Of a stretch of DNA of 64,000 bases, positions 29,821-42,844 are shown piece after piece. How positions within the stretch are numbered: the stretch's first letter is position 1; every line of letters starts with the position of its first letter. The stretch comes from Phenylobacterium sp. J426 (GTDB lineage Bacteria > Pseudomonadota > Alphaproteobacteria > Caulobacterales > Caulobacteraceae), in assembly GCF_024699945.1 (NCBI RefSeq), contig NZ_JAJOMY010000001.1:2666001-2730000 (forward strand), in the 5' to 3' direction. Below the pieces are notes generated by a model. That model had not been told where the DNA came from and ran no database searches. It saw only the letters and a list, made by a program, of their open reading frames with translations. Position numbers and translations under genes: made by a program.

Positions 29821-30897
29821 TGGCTGTCCTTCGGACCCTGCACGCCTGGGCCGGCGCGTTCCTCGCGCTGTTGCTGGTCGTGCTCGGTCTGAGCGGCAGC
29901 CTGCTGGTGCTGCGCGATCCGTGGGTCAAGCTGACGACGCCCGAGGCCCGGATGTCGGTCGAAGCCTCGCCGCAGGCGTTGGGCGCGGCCGTGCAGGCGC
30001 TGGAGCTGGGGGGCGCCGGGCGAGGTCCGCAACGTCGTCTTCGCCCGCGAGGATCTCGGCGTCCATCGCGTCTACTTCAGGGACAAGGATCAGGGCTATG
30101 CGGCCGCCGACGGGCGGCTGATCCGACGCTTCAAGCCAGTGGAGACGGTCGACGGCTGGCTGTTCGAGCTGCACCACTACCTGCTGGCCGGTGAAACCGG
30201 CATGAAGGTGGCCGGCGCGGCGGGGCTCGCGGGCGCGGCGCTGGTGATCACTGGGATCATCGTCTGGATCCCGGCCTGGCGCAGCTTCGGCGCGCGCGTC
30301 TGGCCCAAAACGGTGACCAGGCGCGCGGACCTCGTGAGCTCGCACCGCAACCTGGGCATGATCACAGCGCTGCCGGTGCTGGTCCTCTGCCTGACCGGCG
30401 GGGCCATCGTGTTCAACGAGACCACCCAGAAGTGGATGACGACCATCGCGCCGGGACCAGCCGCGCCGAAGCCGCCGAAGGCGGGCGAGGGCGAGGTGAA
30501 CTGGATCAGGGCGCTGGCGGCGGCGCAGGCGCAGTTCCCGGACGCCACGCTGCGGATGGCGGCGAATCCCGCCAAGCCGGGGGCGCCCGCGAGCATCCGG
30601 ATGAAGCAGCCCGGCGAATGGCATCCGAACGGCCGCACAGTCGTGTGGATCGACCCGGTCGACGAGCGCGTGCTGGGCGCGGTCGACGCCATGCGGCTGG
30701 GCTCTGGCCTGCGCGCCTACAATAGCTTCTATCCGCTGCACGCCGGCAAGGTCGGCGGGCTGGCGTACGAGGCGGTGGTCCTTCTGAGCGGCCTCGCACT
30801 CGCGGGTCTGGGCGGCTTCGGTCTCTGGGCGTTCCTGATCAAGCAGACGCGGCGCAGGCCTGCCCGCCGCACCCTCGCGGTGCAGCCGGCGGAATAG
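29820..30897 (+). CDS. PepSY-TM protein, siderophore-reductase type (frame break at 30008)
   Basis: Reads as ~358 residues with an N-terminal TM (HAWAGAFLALLLVVLGLSGSLLVL), a periplasmic PepSY-like segment, two central TMs (VAGAAGLAGAALVITGIIVWIP and MITALPVLVLCLTGGAIVFNE) and a C-terminal TM. His residues at the membrane edges (RTLHAW, LFELHHYL, SHRNLG, YPLHAGK) could ligate heme. The family is linked to periplasmic iron-siderophore reduction. The frame breaks at a G6 run (30008-30013). Removing one G gives ALELGAPGEVRNVVF. It is translationally coupled to the TonB receptor. Confidence 0.87.
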
Positions 30898-30912
30898 CGC
30901 CCACCGCCTGGC

Positions 30913-33072
30913 CTATTGAGCCGCCTGTTCCTGGGCGTAGCCGAGCTGCTCGTTCAGGCGGTCCAGAACCTCGATCGCGGCTTCGGGCACGACGGTGCCC
31001 GGCGGGAAGATCGCGGCGACGCCCATCTCCTCCAGCGCCTTGAAGTCCTCCGGCGGGATGACGCCGCCTACGAAGACCACGATGTCGGGCCGGCCGAGCT
31101 TGGCCAGTTCCGACTTCAGCTCCGGCACCAGGGTGAGGTGACCGGCGGCCAGCGAGCTTGCACCCACGGCATGGACGTTGTCGCGGACAGCCTGGGCGGC
31201 GGTTTCGGCGGGCGTCTGGAACAGGTCGCCGATGTCGACATCGAACCCGAGGTCGGCGAAGCCCGAGGCGATCACCTTCTGGCCGCGATCGTGGCCGTCC
31301 TGGCCCATCTTGGCGACCAGCACGCGCGGCTTGCGGCCGTCGGCCTGCTGGAAGGCCTGGGTCATGGCCTTGGCGCGCTGGCCGGCGGGGGTCTCGCCCG
31401 CTTCGCGCAGATACACGCCCTTCACCGCGTCGGCATGCGCCTTGTGACGGCCGAACACCTTTTCCAGCGCATAGGAGATCTCGCCGACTGTGGCCTTGGC
31501 GCGGGCGGCGTTGACCGACAGCTCCAGCAGGTTGCCGTTGCCGGCCGCGCCGGCGGTCAGGGCGTCGAGGGCGGCGGCGACCGCCTCGGGATCACGCTCG
31601 GCCTTGAGGCGGTTGAGCTTGGCGATCTGGGCGTTGCGGACCGCCGTGTTGTCCACCTTCAGAACAGGGATCTCGTCGGCGACCTCGGGCTTGTAGCGGT
31701 TCACGCCGACGACGGTCTGGTGGCCGCTGTCGATGCGGGCCTGGGTGCGGGCCGAGGCCTCCTCGATGCGGCGCTTGGGCAGGCCGTCCTCGATGGCCTT
31801 GGCCATGCCGCCCAGCGCCTCGACCTCGGCGATGTGCGCCAGGGCGCGCTCCGCGAGGGCCGCGGTCAGCGCCTCGACATAGTGGCTGCCGCCCCACGGG
31901 TCGACCACGCGGGTCTGGCCGCTCTCCAGCTGGATGAAGAGCTGGGTGTTGCGGGCGATGCGGGCCGAGAAGTCGGTCGGCAGCGCGAGCGCCTCGTCGA
32001 GCGAGTTGGTGTGCAGGCTCTGCGTCTGGCCGCTGGTGGCGGCGAGCGCCTCGATGGCGGTCCGCGCCACGTTGTTGAACACGTCCTGGGCGGCGAGCGA
32101 CCAGCCCGAGGTCTGGGTGTGGGCGCGCAACGAGAGGGACCGGGAGTCCTTCGGGTCGAATTCCTGCTTCACGAGCTTGGCCCACAGCAGGCGGCCGGCG
32201 CGCTGCTTGGCGATCTCCATGAAGACGTTCATCCCGGCGTTCCAGAAGAACGAGAGGCGGGGCGCGAACTGGTCGACGGTCATGCCCGCGGCGACGCCGG
32301 CGCGGATGTACTCGATGCCGTCCGCCAGGGTGTAGGCGAGCTCCAGGTCGAGCGTCGCGCCCGCTTCCTGGATGTGATAGCCGCTGATCGAGATCGAATT
32401 GAACCGCGGCATCTCCTTCGACGTGTAGGCGAAGATGTCCGCGATGATCCGCATCGAGGGGCCCGGCGGGTAGATGTAGGTGTTCCGGACTAGGAACTCC
32501 TTCAGGATGTCGTTCTGGATCGTGCCGGTCAGCTTCTCGTGCGGCACGCCCTGTTCCTCGGCCGCCACCACATACAGCGCCAGAATCGGCAGCACCGCGC
32601 CGTTCATGGTCATCGACACGCTCATCTTGTCGAGCGGGATGCCGTCGAACAGCGTGCGCATGTCGAGGATGCTGTCGATCGCCACGCCGGCCATGCCGAC
32701 GTCGCCCGGCACCCGCGGGTGGTCGCTGTCGTAGCCGCGGTGGGTGGCGAGGTCGAAGGCGATGGACAGCCCCATCTGACCGGCCGCCAGGTTGCGGCGA
32801 TAGAAGGCGTTGGAGTCCTCGGCCGTGGAGAAACCCGCGTACTGGCGGATGGTCCACGGGTTGGTCGCGTACATCGTCGGGTAGGGACCACGGACGAAGG
32901 GGGCCAGGCCCGGATAGCCGCCGAGCCTGGCGAAATCCTCGCTGTCGGCCGCGCCATAGGCGGGCTTCACCGGGATGCCTTCCGGCGTATCCCAGGCGGC
33001 GCCCGTCGGCGGCTGAACCTCGGACGGACCGGCCTCGAAGGGCAGGACGGCGAAATCGGGGAAGCCGCTCAT
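30913..33072 (-). CDS. mutB: Methylmalonyl-CoA mutase large (B12-binding) subunit
   Basis: A 719-residue large subunit. The catalytic barrel has [44 protein letters not shown] and [12 protein letters not shown]. The C-terminal cobalamin domain carries the base-off motif DxHxxG ([10 protein letters not shown]). With the small subunit it interconverts methylmalonyl-CoA and succinyl-CoA, in propionate, odd-chain or branched amino acid catabolism. Its ATG overlaps the small subunit's TGA (33069-33072). The usual partners (epimerase, chaperone MeaB, propionyl-CoA carboxylase) are not in this window. Confidence 0.96.
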   Translation of the reverse strand: MSGFPDFAVLPFEAGPSEVQPPTGAAWDTPEGIPVKPAYGAADSEDFARLGGYPGLAPFVRGPYPTMYATNPWTIRQYAGFSTAEDSNAFYRRNLAAGQMGLSIAFDLATHRGYDSDHPRVPGDVGMAGVAIDSILDMRTLFDGIPLDKMSVSMTMNGAVLPILALYVVAAEEQGVPHEKLTGTIQNDILKEFLVRNTYIYPPGPSMRIIADIFAYTSKEMPRFNSISISGYHIQEAGATLDLELAYTLADGIEYIRAGVAAGMTVDQFAPRLSFFWNAGMNVFMEIAKQRAGRLLWAKLVKQEFDPKDSRSLSLRAHTQTSGWSLAAQDVFNNVARTAIEALAATSGQTQSLHTNSLDEALALPTDFSARIARNTQLFIQLESGQTRVVDPWGGSHYVEALTAALAERALAHIAEVEALGGMAKAIEDGLPKRRIEEASARTQARIDSGHQTVVGVNRYKPEVADEIPVLKVDNTAVRNAQIAKLNRLKAERDPEAVAAALDALTAGAAGNGNLLELSVNAARAKATVGEISYALEKVFGRHKAHADAVKGVYLREAGETPAGQRAKAMTQAFQQADGRKPRVLVAKMGQDGHDRGQKVIASGFADLGFDVDIGDLFQTPAETAAQAVRDNVHAVGASSLAAGHLTLVPELKSELAKLGRPDIVVFVGGVIPPEDFKALEEMGVAAIFPPGTVVPEAAIEVLDRLNEQLGYAQEQAAQ

Positions 33073-34491
33073 TGCGCCGCCTCGTACTTTTCGGACAGCC
33101 GCATGGGCTTGAGCGCCACGCACCGGCCGTCGGGGCCGGGCAGGCGGGCGTCGGGGGGCCTGGACGGGCCGTGCGGTCGGACGCTCGATCTCGACCGGGG
33201 CGTCCTCGGCGGGCGGGAAGGCGGTGACGCCCACGATCTTCAGCTCGCCCCGGGCGGCGTTGGCGGCCTCCACATCGCGAGCGACATCGCCCTTCTCAAG
33301 CGCGGCGATGATCCCGCCGGCGGCTTCGATGGCCTGGAACTTCGACCAGGCGGCGCGGGCGATCTGGTCGGTCAGACCCTCGATGTAGCCCGAGCCCGCG
33401 GCGGGGTCGGCGACGCGTCCGACGAAGGCCTCTTCCATGAGCACGAGCTGGGTGTTGCGGCTCTGGCGCCGCGCGAAGGCGGTGGGCAGGCCCAGCGCAT
33501 CGGTGAAGTTACCGAGCTGGACGGCGTCGGCGCCGCCGACCGCCGCGCCGAAGCCCGCGGCGGTGAGGCGGATCATGTTGGTATAGGCGTCCTTCGCCGC
33601 CAGCATCCGCCGCGACGAGCGCGCCTCGATCCGCGCCTGGGGGCTTGCGCCGCAGGCCGTCGCAAGCCGCGCCCACACCACGCGCGCGGCGCGGAGCTTG
33701 GCGATCTGCAGGAAATAGTCGGCGTCGGCGGAGAGGCCCAGCGTGATGCGGGCGAAGGCCTCGTCGATCGGCAGACCGGCGCGCACCATGGCCTTGGCGT
33801 AGGCCACGGCGGCGGCCGCCGCGAACGCGATCTCGAGGGCTTCGCCGCCGCCGGCTTCGTGGGCCACGCGACCCGAGGCGAGGAACAGCTGGGCGTTGGG
33901 GTAGGGCTGAGCCAGGCGGGCGGCGACGGTCGCGGCGCTGACCAGGTGGCTCTCGATGGGGCCCGGGCTCGCGCCGGTCTCGGCGAAGCCGCTCAGCGGG
34001 TCGAGATTGAAGTTGAGCTTGGCGCCCGGCGACGACTTGGCCACCGCGTGCAGCCAGTCGGCCGCCTTGGCGCCCAGGAAGCCCGCATCCAGCCCGACCG
34101 GCGCCAACTCGACGATGACCTCCTTGAGCGCGCGGGCCAGGTGGTCGGCCGAGCCGATGGCCACGCCGGCCCCGCCGGTCGGGTCGATCTTGACCGTCAC
34201 CGACGCCGCGCCGCCGTTCAGGTCGGCGAGCAGTTCGGCGTTGGCGCCCGCTGGATCCGGATGGGCGCTCAGCGTGCGGACGTCCCACGGCCGCTCGGCG
34301 TCAAAGGGCCGGGGCGGGAAGGCGGTCGGCTTCGCCGACTGGGCGTAAAGCGGTTGGATCTCGAGGCCTTCGGCCGTCGATTTCACCAGGTTCTCGAAGG
34401 GCTTGTCGCCAAGGGTCTTGGCGACGAGGCCGCGCCAGGCGTCCTCGCCCGCAGGGGTGAATCCGGGGTCCAGGAGGCTTGCGTCGGACAT
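33069..34491 (-). CDS. mutA: Methylmalonyl-CoA mutase small subunit (frame break at 33153)
   Basis: Reads as ~473 residues, homologous to the barrel of the large subunit but lacking a functional cobalamin site. Features are [42 protein letters not shown] and [33 protein letters not shown]6 run (33153-33158) adds one base and, read literally, fuses this gene in frame to mutB. Removing it restores the end [12 protein letters not shown] and an ATGA overlap with mutB. I therefore annotate two subunits, not a fusion. Confidence 0.93.
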
Positions 34492-34595
34492 GGGCGCAGA
34501 TGGGCCGTCACGCGCGTGCGCGTCAAGTTCACCCAGCGTGATCAAAAGCCCCGCGACTCGGCGCAAGTTCGGGCCGGAAGCTCCGGGAGGACCGC

Positions 34596-35843
34596 ATGCC
34601 CGTCGACTATCGCACTCAGGACATCCTGATGGACTGGGGCCCGCGCATCGCCATCGCCATCGTCATCCTCATCGTCGCCCACTTCCTGGCGAAGGCGACG
34701 CAGTGGGGCTTGGCCAAGCTGATCGACCGGCTGCCCGGCGCCAAGCAGCACAATGAAGGCGTCGAGCCGAAGGAGACGGTGGGCTATCAGTTGGGGCAGC
34801 TGGCCTACTGGCTGGTGCTGCTGATCGGTCTTATCGCGGCCCTGACCATCCTCGAACTGACCAGCATCGTCGCCCCGCTGAACGGCCTTCTGCTGGAGGT
34901 GGCGGCGTTCATCCCCAACCTGATCGGCGCGGTGGTGATCTTTTTCGTCGGCTTTATCGTCGCGACGCTGGCGCGGAGGGTCGTCGAGGCCGGCCTCGCT
35001 GCGGCTCGGATGGACGCCTGGCTGGAACGGGCGGGGCTGTCGCGCGTCACCGGCGCGTCCGGCCTGTCACGCACGGTCGGCACGCTGGTGTTCGTGCTGA
35101 TCATAATTCCTGTGACGATCGCGGCCCTGCAGCAGCTGGGCGTGAGCGCCATTTCGGATCCGGCGGTCTCGGTGCTGGCGACGGTGCTGGACGCGCTCCC
35201 GCGCATCGTGGCGGCGGCCATCGTCCTGGCCGTGGCCTTCGTCATCGGCCGCTGGGTGTCGAGCCTGCTGGAGCAGCTGCTGCCGTCGCTGGGCTTCGAT
35301 CGCAGCCTGCAGGCGCTTGGCGTCGGTCAGCCCGAGCCCGTTGCGGAGGAGGCCGTCGAGCCCGTCGTGGTCGCGACCCCGGCGATCACGCCCTCGAAGG
35401 TGGTGGCCCGCCTGGCGCTCGTCGCCATCATGCTGTTCTCGGCCGTGGAAGCTGCGCGCCTGCTGGCCTTCGCAGCCATCGCGGTGATGCTGACGGAGAT
35501 CCTCGAACTCGCGGGGCACGTGCTGTTCGGCGGAGTGATCATCGCCATCGGCGTGATGATCGCCAACTTCCTCTCGGGCCTCATCGACCGCTCGACGAAT
35601 GGCGCGGACGGCTTCGCCTCCGACATCGTGAAATGGGCGACCATCGCGCTCGCCACCGCCATGGGGCTGCGCTTCATGGGGATCGCCGACGAGATCGTGG
35701 TCCTGGCGTTCGGTCTGATCCTAGGCTCGGCCGCCGTCGCAGCGGCGTTGGCGTTCGGGATCGGCGGCCGGGAGGCGGCGGCGAAGATGCTGGAAAAATG
35801 GACGAAGGGCGGCGGTTCGAAGCCGCCGCCCTCCAGCCTCTAG
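34596..35843 (+). CDS. CmpX/TM-helix repeat membrane protein (mechanosensitive channel-like)
   Basis: A 415-residue polytopic protein rich in hydrophobic segments. It has repeated amphipathic helix-plus-TM modules ([64 protein letters not shown]), the conserved-TM-helix family seen in CmpX and plant MscS-like neighbours. It ends in a Gly-rich [16 protein letters not shown] motif related to MscS-type pore helices. A role in envelope tension or small-solute leak is inferred. GGGAGG lies upstream of ATG 34596. It is divergent from mutA. Confidence 0.75.
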   Translation: MPVDYRTQDILMDWGPRIAIAIVILIVAHFLAKATQWGLAKLIDRLPGAKQHNEGVEPKETVGYQLGQLAYWLVLLIGLIAALTILELTSIVAPLNGLLLEVAAFIPNLIGAVVIFFVGFIVATLARRVVEAGLAAARMDAWLERAGLSRVTGASGLSRTVGTLVFVLIIIPVTIAALQQLGVSAISDPAVSVLATVLDALPRIVAAAIVLAVAFVIGRWVSSLLEQLLPSLGFDRSLQALGVGQPEPVAEEAVEPVVVATPAITPSKVVARLALVAIMLFSAVEAARLLAFAAIAVMLTEILELAGHVLFGGVIIAIGVMIANFLSGLIDRSTNGADGFASDIVKWATIALATAMGLRFMGIADEIVVLAFGLILGSAAVAAALAFGIGGREAAAKMLEKWTKGGGSKPPPSSL

Positions 35844-35846
35844 GAT

Positions 35847-37097
35847 CTAGACCCGCTCGACGATGATCGCCGGCGCCATGCCGCCGGCGGCGCACATGGT
35901 GACCAGGCCGCGCTTGAGGTCCCGGCGCTCGAGTTCGTCGACGATCGTGCCGATCAGGATCGAGCCGGTGGCGCCGATCGGGTGACCCAGCGCCATGGCG
36001 CCGCCGTTCACATTGACCTTCTCGCGGTCCAGGTTCAGGTCGCGGATGAACTTCTCGGCGACGACCGAGAAGGCCTCGTTGATCTCCCAGAGGTCGATGT
36101 CGTCCGGCGTCAGGCCGGCCTTTTTCAGAACTTTCTTGGCGGCCGGAACCGGCGCGTTGAGCATCAGCGTGGGGCTATCCCCGACGTTGGCCATGGCGAC
36201 CACGCGAGCGCGGGCCTTCAGCCCGTTCCTGGCCGCATACTCCGGCGAAGCCAGCAGGACGGCCGCCGCACCGTCCACGACGCCCGACGAGTTGCCGGCG
36301 TGGTGGAAGTGCTGGATCTTCAGGTCCGGATAGACCTGGTTGATCAGGCCCGCGAGCGTTGTGCCCCGGTCGTCGAGCGGGAAGTTGGCCATCGCCTCGA
36401 AGGACGGCTTCAAGGCGGCCAGCCCCTCGAGCGTCGTCTGCGGGCGGGGGAATTCCTCACGGTCCAGGGCGATCGAGCCGTCCTCGCGATAAACGGGCAC
36501 CAGCGAACGGTCGAAACGGCCCTCCTTGATCGCCTTGTCGGCGCGCTGCTGGCTGACGTAGGCCAGCTCGTCCAGCGCCTCGCGGCTGATGCCTTCGAGC
36601 GTGGCGATGGCGTCGGCGCAGACGCCTTGGTGCGACTGCGGATGCTTGGCGCGCAGGCGGGTGTTGCCGGAATCGATCAGGGCCGGGCCGCCGTCCGGGC
36701 CGGTCTGGCTGGCGGTGGCGGCGGTGTAGCTCATCATCTCGGTGCCGCCGGCGATCACCAAGTCTTCCATGCCGGACATGATCTGAGCCGCGGCGAGGTT
36801 CACGGCGGTAATGCCCGAGCCGCAGAAGCGGTCCAGGGTCACGCCGCTGGCGCGCGTGTCGTAGCCGGCGTCGAGGGCGGCCATGCGGCCCATGTCGCCG
36901 CCTTGCTTGCCGCGCTGGGACGAGGTGCCCCAGATGATGTCGTCGACCTCTTCGGTCTTCAGGTGATTGCGCTCGGCCAGCGCCTTCAGGACCGTGGCGG
37001 CGAGGTGCTGGGGGTGGTGGTCGGCCAGCGCGCCTTTGCCAACCTTGCCGATGCCGCGCGGCGTGCGGCAGGCGTCGATAATCAGGGCTTCGGGCAT
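35847..37097 (-). CDS. Acetyl-CoA acyltransferase (thiolase)
   Basis: A 416-residue thiolase. It has nucleophile Cys in TLDRFCGSGITAVN, HHAGNSSGVVDGAAA, the His in GGAMALGHPIGATGS and the second Cys in VTMCAAGGMAP. The family either cleaves 3-ketoacyl-CoA (degradative) or condenses acetyl-CoA. The start INEAFSVVAEKF/HIP-type features fit a degradative acyltransferase but not conclusively. It is divergent from a flavin oxidoreductase, with a palindromic site between them. The two stops at 35843 and 35847 nearly touch. Confidence 0.93.
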   Translation of the reverse strand: MPEALIIDACRTPRGIGKVGKGALADHHPQHLAATVLKALAERNHLKTEEVDDIIWGTSSQRGKQGGDMGRMAALDAGYDTRASGVTLDRFCGSGITAVNLAAAQIMSGMEDLVIAGGTEMMSYTAATASQTGPDGGPALIDSGNTRLRAKHPQSHQGVCADAIATLEGISREALDELAYVSQQRADKAIKEGRFDRSLVPVYREDGSIALDREEFPRPQTTLEGLAALKPSFEAMANFPLDDRGTTLAGLINQVYPDLKIQHFHHAGNSSGVVDGAAAVLLASPEYAARNGLKARARVVAMANVGDSPTLMLNAPVPAAKKVLKKAGLTPDDIDLWEINEAFSVVAEKFIRDLNLDREKVNVNGGAMALGHPIGATGSILIGTIVDELERRDLKRGLVTMCAAGGMAPAIIVERV

Positions 37098-37208
37098 CTG
37101 CTTGTCCTCCCTCCGAAAGCGGCCGAACATCCTTGGCGGACGCTGCGGCAGTCCAGAGGAAATGCAGGTTGCCGCCTGCGATCGATATACATACGCTGTA
37201 AATCCAAA

Positions 37209-37218
37209 CGAACGTTCG
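37209..37218. promoter_or_regulatory. Palindrome in the divergent thiolase/oxidoreductase promoter
   Basis: CGAACGTTCG (37209-37218) is a perfect 10-base palindrome with weaker symmetry outside (AAACG ... GGTTT). It is in a typical TetR-family style and lies 12 bases before the ATG of the oxidoreductase. TetR-type regulators commonly control thiolase and acyl-CoA genes. No regulator gene is adjacent. Confidence 0.4.
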
Positions 37219-37229
37219 AGGTTTGAGCC

Positions 37230-38234
37230 ATGGCCCTGCCGCCCGTCCTGCGTGACCGTCTCCGCCTGCCGGTGATCGGCAGCCCGCTGTTCATCATCTC
37301 GGGGCCGGATCTCGTGATCGCCCAGTGCAAGGCGGGCATCGTCGGCTCCTTTCCGGCGCTGAACGCCCGGCCGGCATCGTTGCTGGACGAGTGGCTTCAC
37401 CGGATCACCGAGGAACTCGCCGCCTGGGATCGCGACAACCCCGACCGGCCGTCGGCGCCGTTCGCCGTGAATCATATCGTCCACAAGACCAACGACCGGC
37501 TCGAGCACGACCTCGAGATGTCGACCAAGTGGAAGGCGCCGGTCGTCATCACGTCGCTGGGTGCGCGGGAGGATGTGAACGCCGCGGTGCACTCCTACGG
37601 CGGCGTCGTGCTGCACGACGTGATCAACGACCGCTTCGCCCGCAAAGCGGTTGAGAAGGGCGCCGACGGCCTCATCACGGTCGCGGCCGGCGCGGGCGGC
37701 CACGCGGGCAAGCTCTCGCCCTTCGCCTTGGTGCAGGAAGTCCGCGAGTGGTTCGACGGCCCGATCGCGCTGTCGGGCTCGATCGCCAACGGCCGCGCCA
37801 TCCTGGGCGCCCAGGCCATGGGCGCGGATCTGGCCTACATCGGTTCGGCGTTCATCGCGACCCAGGAGGCCAACGCCGAGGCGGAGTACAAGGCGATGAT
37901 CGTCCAGTCGTCGGCCGACGACATCGTCTATTCGAACCTGTTCACGGGCGTGCACGGCAACTATCTGGCGCCGTCCATCCGCGCCGCAGGAATGGACCCG
38001 GACAACCTGCCCGAAAGCGACCCCTCGCGCATGAACTTCGGCTCGGGCGGCAACCAGAAGTCCAAGGCCTGGCGCGATATCTGGGGATGCGGCCAGGGCA
38101 TCGGGGCGATCAAGGACGTGCCGTCCGCCGCCGACCTCGTGGCCCGGCTGGCCGAAGAGTACGAGGAGGCGAAGGCAGAGCTGGCGGAGAAAACGTCCTT
38201 CACGGCCGGCCGCGCGCTGCTCGCCGCCGAGTAG
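37230..38234 (+). CDS. NAD(P)H-dependent flavin oxidoreductase / nitronate monooxygenase family
   Basis: A 334-residue FMN TIM-barrel protein. The family signatures are RLRLPVIGSPLFIISGPDLVIAQCKAGIVGSFPAL at the N-terminus, ITVAAGAGGHAGKLSPFALVQE (FMN/phosphate loop with the catalytic-type His) and IALSGSIANGRAILGAQAMGADLAYIGSAFI. It is related to 2-nitropropane dioxygenase/nitronate monooxygenase and enoyl reductase-like proteins. The substrate is unknown. It shares its promoter region with a thiolase, hinting at lipid or acyl metabolism. GAGG lies eight bases before ATG. Confidence 0.88.
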   Translation: MALPPVLRDRLRLPVIGSPLFIISGPDLVIAQCKAGIVGSFPALNARPASLLDEWLHRITEELAAWDRDNPDRPSAPFAVNHIVHKTNDRLEHDLEMSTKWKAPVVITSLGAREDVNAAVHSYGGVVLHDVINDRFARKAVEKGADGLITVAAGAGGHAGKLSPFALVQEVREWFDGPIALSGSIANGRAILGAQAMGADLAYIGSAFIATQEANAEAEYKAMIVQSSADDIVYSNLFTGVHGNYLAPSIRAAGMDPDNLPESDPSRMNFGSGGNQKSKAWRDIWGCGQGIGAIKDVPSAADLVARLAEEYEEAKAELAEKTSFTAGRALLAAE

Positions 38235-38331
38235 CCTTCAGAAAAACTGGCGAGCGGCGCAGCTTATTCCGTGTGCGCCGATAGGATTTAGAGGCTTTAT
38301 TCCTCCTCACCCTAAAGGATGGGGGGAATAG

Positions 38332-40710
<2,379 letters not shown>

Positions 40711-40729
40711 CCGCCAGGCCCGGATCGGC

Positions 40730-40757
40730 GGCCGGCGCAGGCAAAGCTGCGCCGGCC
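40730..40757 (+). terminator. Strong hairpin after the TonB receptor gene
   Basis: GGCCGGCGCAG (40730-40740) pairs perfectly with CTGCGCCGGCC (40747-40757) around a six-base loop, 20 bases after the stop codon. No T-run follows, so it may be a weak terminator or an mRNA 3' stabiliser that separates the receptor from the sulfate operon. Confidence 0.5.
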
Positions 40758-40902
40758 CCAGAAAATCTTGGGCGCCTTCGAGCAATTCCGACTTAGATGC
40801 TGGGAATAAGACTCCTATCAAGGCGTCCGCTATCTTCTCAGGATGTCGGGGGAAGCTGTGCGCCTGCGCGTTCTGACCGAAACTTCGAGGGACCCTCGGA
40901 CG

Positions 40903-41967
40903 ATGACCGACACGCTTCTCAACCGCCGCCGCCTGCTCTCGGCGGGCGCCGCCGGCACCGCCGCCGCCGGCGCCGCCGCCGCCGGGGCTTCGCCGCTGGT
41001 GCTGGCCGAGGCCGCGCACGCACAGTCCAAGGCGCGCGAGCTCACCCTGCTGAACGTCAGCTACGACCCGACCCGGGAGCTCTACAAGGAGATCAACGCG
41101 GCGTTCAGGGCTTACTGGAAGGGCCGCACGGGCCAGGCGCTGAACATCAACCAGAGCCATGGCGGCTCGGGCAAGCAGGCGCGGGCGGTGATCGACGGCC
41201 TCGACGCCGATGTGGTCACTCTCGCGCTGGCCTACGACATCGACGAGATCGCCGCGCGCGGCAAGCTGCTGCCGCCCAACTGGCAAAGCCGGTTGCCGCA
41301 CAATTCGGCGCCCTACACCTCCACGATCGTGTTCCTCGTCCGGAAGGGCAATCCCAAGCAGATCCGCGACTGGCCGGATCTCGTGCGGCCGGGCGTCCAG
41401 GTGATCACCCCGAACCCGAAGACCTCGGGCGGCGCACGGTGGAACTACCTGGCCGCATACGCCTGGGCGCTGAAGCAGCCGGGCGGCGGCCCGCAGAAGG
41501 CGGAGGCCTATCTTCGGGCGCTGTTCCGCAACGTGCCCGTGCTGGACACCGGCGCGCGGGGCGCGACGACCACCTTCGCCGAACGCGGCATTGGCGACGT
41601 GCTGATCGCCTGGGAGAACGAGGCCTATCTCTCGCTGGAGGAGTTCGGGCCGAAATTCGACATCGTCTACCCCAGCCTTTCGATCCTGGCCGAGCCGACG
41701 GTGGCGCTGATCGATCGCAACGTGGACAGGAAGAAGACCCGCATCCAGGCGGAGGGGTATCTCAACTTCCTCTACAGCCCGCTCGCTCAGAACCTGATCG
41801 GCAAGCATCACTTCCGCCCGCGGAACGAGCAGGCGCTGGCGAGGTACCGCGCCAAGTTCCGCAGCCTCCCGCTGGTGACGGTGGACGGCCAGTTCGGGGG
41901 TTGGAAGAACGCCCAGGCGACGCACTTCGCCGACGGCGGCGTGTTCGACCGCATCTACAGGCGCTAG
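40903..41967 (+). CDS. Sulfate ABC transporter substrate-binding protein
   Basis: A 354-residue periplasmic sulfate/thiosulfate-binding protein. The signal is Tat-like ([22 protein letters not shown], with RRRLL). Binding segments include [42 protein letters not shown] and [22 protein letters not shown], the classic Sbp/CysP set. It delivers sulfate to the CysTW permease encoded downstream (7-base gap). Start: ATG 40903. ATG 40843 is in frame and would add 20 residues, but they lack signal-peptide character. Confidence 0.93.
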   Translation: MTDTLLNRRRLLSAGAAGTAAAGAAAAGASPLVLAEAAHAQSKARELTLLNVSYDPTRELYKEINAAFRAYWKGRTGQALNINQSHGGSGKQARAVIDGLDADVVTLALAYDIDEIAARGKLLPPNWQSRLPHNSAPYTSTIVFLVRKGNPKQIRDWPDLVRPGVQVITPNPKTSGGARWNYLAAYAWALKQPGGGPQKAEAYLRALFRNVPVLDTGARGATTTFAERGIGDVLIAWENEAYLSLEEFGPKFDIVYPSLSILAEPTVALIDRNVDRKKTRIQAEGYLNFLYSPLAQNLIGKHHFRPRNEQALARYRAKFRSLPLVTVDGQFGGWKNAQATHFADGGVFDRIYRR

Positions 41968-41974
41968 GTCGAAC

Positions 41975-42844
41975 ATGACGATAGCTACGCTGGCGGAGCC
42001 GCCCAGCAAGGTCCGGGGCCGGTGGGTGCAGCCCAGCATCCTGCCGGGCTTCCGCCTGGCGATGGGCTGGACCCTGACCTACCTCGGCCTGCTGGTCGTA
42101 CTGCCGCTCACGGCCCTCATCCTGCGTCCATGGGAGTTGGGCGCAAGCGGGGTTTGGGAGACGCTCACAGAGCCCCGGGTGCTGTCGGCGCTGCGGCTCA
42201 GCTTCGGTGTGGCTGCGCTGGCGGCGCTGGCGAACGTGCCGCTCGGCCTGCTGGTGGCCTGGACCCTGACGCGATACGAATTTCCGGGCCGGCGGGTCAT
42301 CGACGCCTTCGTCGACCTGCCCTTCGCTCTGCCCACCGCCGTGGCAGGCATCGCCCTGACGGCCATCTACGCGCCGACCGGCCTCCTGGGCGAGCCGCTC
42401 GCCCGCCTGGGGATCAAGACCGCCTACAGTCCGCTCGGCATCTTCATCGCACTGGTCTTCATCGGCCTGCCGTTCGTGGTCCGGACGGTGCAGCCGGTGC
42501 TGCAGGACCTGGACGTCGAGGTTGAGGAGGCGGCCCAGACTCTCGGCGCCACCAACCTGCAGCGGTTCAGGATGGTGGTGCTCCCCGCGCTGCTGCCGTC
42601 GCTGATCTCAGGCTTCAGCCTGGCCTTCGCCAGGGCGGTTGGCGAGTACGGCAGCGTGATCTTCATCGCCGGCAACATGCCGCTCAAGTCCGAGATCGCG
42701 CCGCTGCTGATCGTCATCAAGCTGGAACAGTACGACTACGCGGGCGCGGCCGCGGTGGGACTCGCGATGCTGACCATCTCCTTCGGAGCCCTGTTGGCGG
42801 TGAACGCCCTGCAGGTCTTTCTGGCGCGGCGAGGGCGCGCATGA
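41975..42844 (+). CDS. cysT: Sulfate ABC transporter permease CysT
   Basis: A 289-residue inner-membrane permease with about six TM segments. The cytoplasmic EAA-type loop ([30 protein letters not shown]) is where the ATPase docks. Other family pieces are [17 protein letters not shown] and [23 protein letters not shown], diagnostic of CysT. It forms the channel with CysW. Its stop overlaps the cysW start by four bases. Confidence 0.95.
   Translation: MTIATLAEPPSKVRGRWVQPSILPGFRLAMGWTLTYLGLLVVLPLTALILRPWELGASGVWETLTEPRVLSALRLSFGVAALAALANVPLGLLVAWTLTRYEFPGRRVIDAFVDLPFALPTAVAGIALTAIYAPTGLLGEPLARLGIKTAYSPLGIFIALVFIGLPFVVRTVQPVLQDLDVEVEEAAQTLGATNLQRFRMVVLPALLPSLISGFSLAFARAVGEYGSVIFIAGNMPLKSEIAPLLIVIKLEQYDYAGAAAVGLAMLTISFGALLAVNALQVFLARRGRA

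Noticed and set aside
32539..34629. A 696-codon plus-strand frame over the mutase genes
   Set aside because: Arg/Gly/His-rich, no recognisable motifs, and complementary to both mutase subunits. Shadow frame.
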